A DNA stretch of 5,548 nt from Chitinophagia bacterium (GTDB lineage Bacteria > Bacteroidota > Bacteroidia > Chitinophagales > Chitinophagaceae). Shown here in pieces: positions 5,474 to 5,548 of this stretch. A program made the position numbers and the translations under genes. The stretch covers positions 1-5,548 of the forward strand of contig RGVM01000205.1 in NCBI GenBank assembly GCA_010027295.1. Direction: 5' to 3'. The stretch's first letter is position 1, and every line of letters starts with the position of its first letter. The notes under the pieces were generated by a model that searched no databases, had not been told where the DNA came from, and saw only the letters and a list, made by a program, of their open reading frames with translations.

Positions 5474-5548
5474 GGCTTTTCGGATGAGACGTTCATTGTG
5501 TCCGATGTCATGGTGGTCAAAGCAGTAAACGTCTGCTGTGTCAATGAG

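Overview
The window is a GC-rich bacterial chromosomal segment. Several features point to a member of the Bacteroidota. The PhoH protein carries the N-terminal form typical of that phylum (a [10 protein letters not shown] stretch). The half-size TauE-like protein and the ECF sigma/membrane anti-sigma pair are also of the phylum's type. Translation starts lack Shine-Dalgarno sequences, and there are partial TAnnTTTG-type -7 elements. I cannot resolve the genus. No mobile elements, CRISPR arrays, tRNAs or rRNAs are visible.

Layout. (1) 1-602, + strand: the C-terminal part of a conserved protein of unknown function with TIM-barrel-like strand ends, cut by the window edge and followed by a clear intrinsic terminator at 631-659. 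(2) 603-807: a 205-base gap holding the terminator and a second, two-tier hairpin (720-759). It leads into a Cupin_5/DUF985 gene at 808-1329. (3) 1360-2288, - strand: an ECF sigma factor and a short single-span membrane protein, probably its anti-sigma factor. The two are coupled by a 4-base ATGA overlap, and the pair converges on the cupin gene. (4) 2289-2384: a 96-base divergent intergenic region carrying five GTAC palindromes in 48 bases, three of them as TGTAC at exact 10-base steps. (5) 2385-3161, + strand: an unusual AraC-type regulator with a signal-like N-terminus and a transmembrane helix. (6) 3203-5473, - strand: a four-gene run read in the order phoH, lipoprotein, crcB/fluC, half-size TauE/SafE permease. 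Its genes overlap or are separated by at most about 50 bases.

Two units stand out. The divergent sigma / anti-sigma / membrane-AraC module looks like an envelope-signal regulatory locus with a shared, helically phased operator. Its target genes are not evident in the window. The phoH run joins an RNA-associated ATPase, a lipoprotein, a fluoride channel and a small anion permease, and is probably co-transcribed. Most of the individual genes belong to known families. The least described parts are the membrane-bound AraC protein with its GTAC array, and the partial gene at the left edge.
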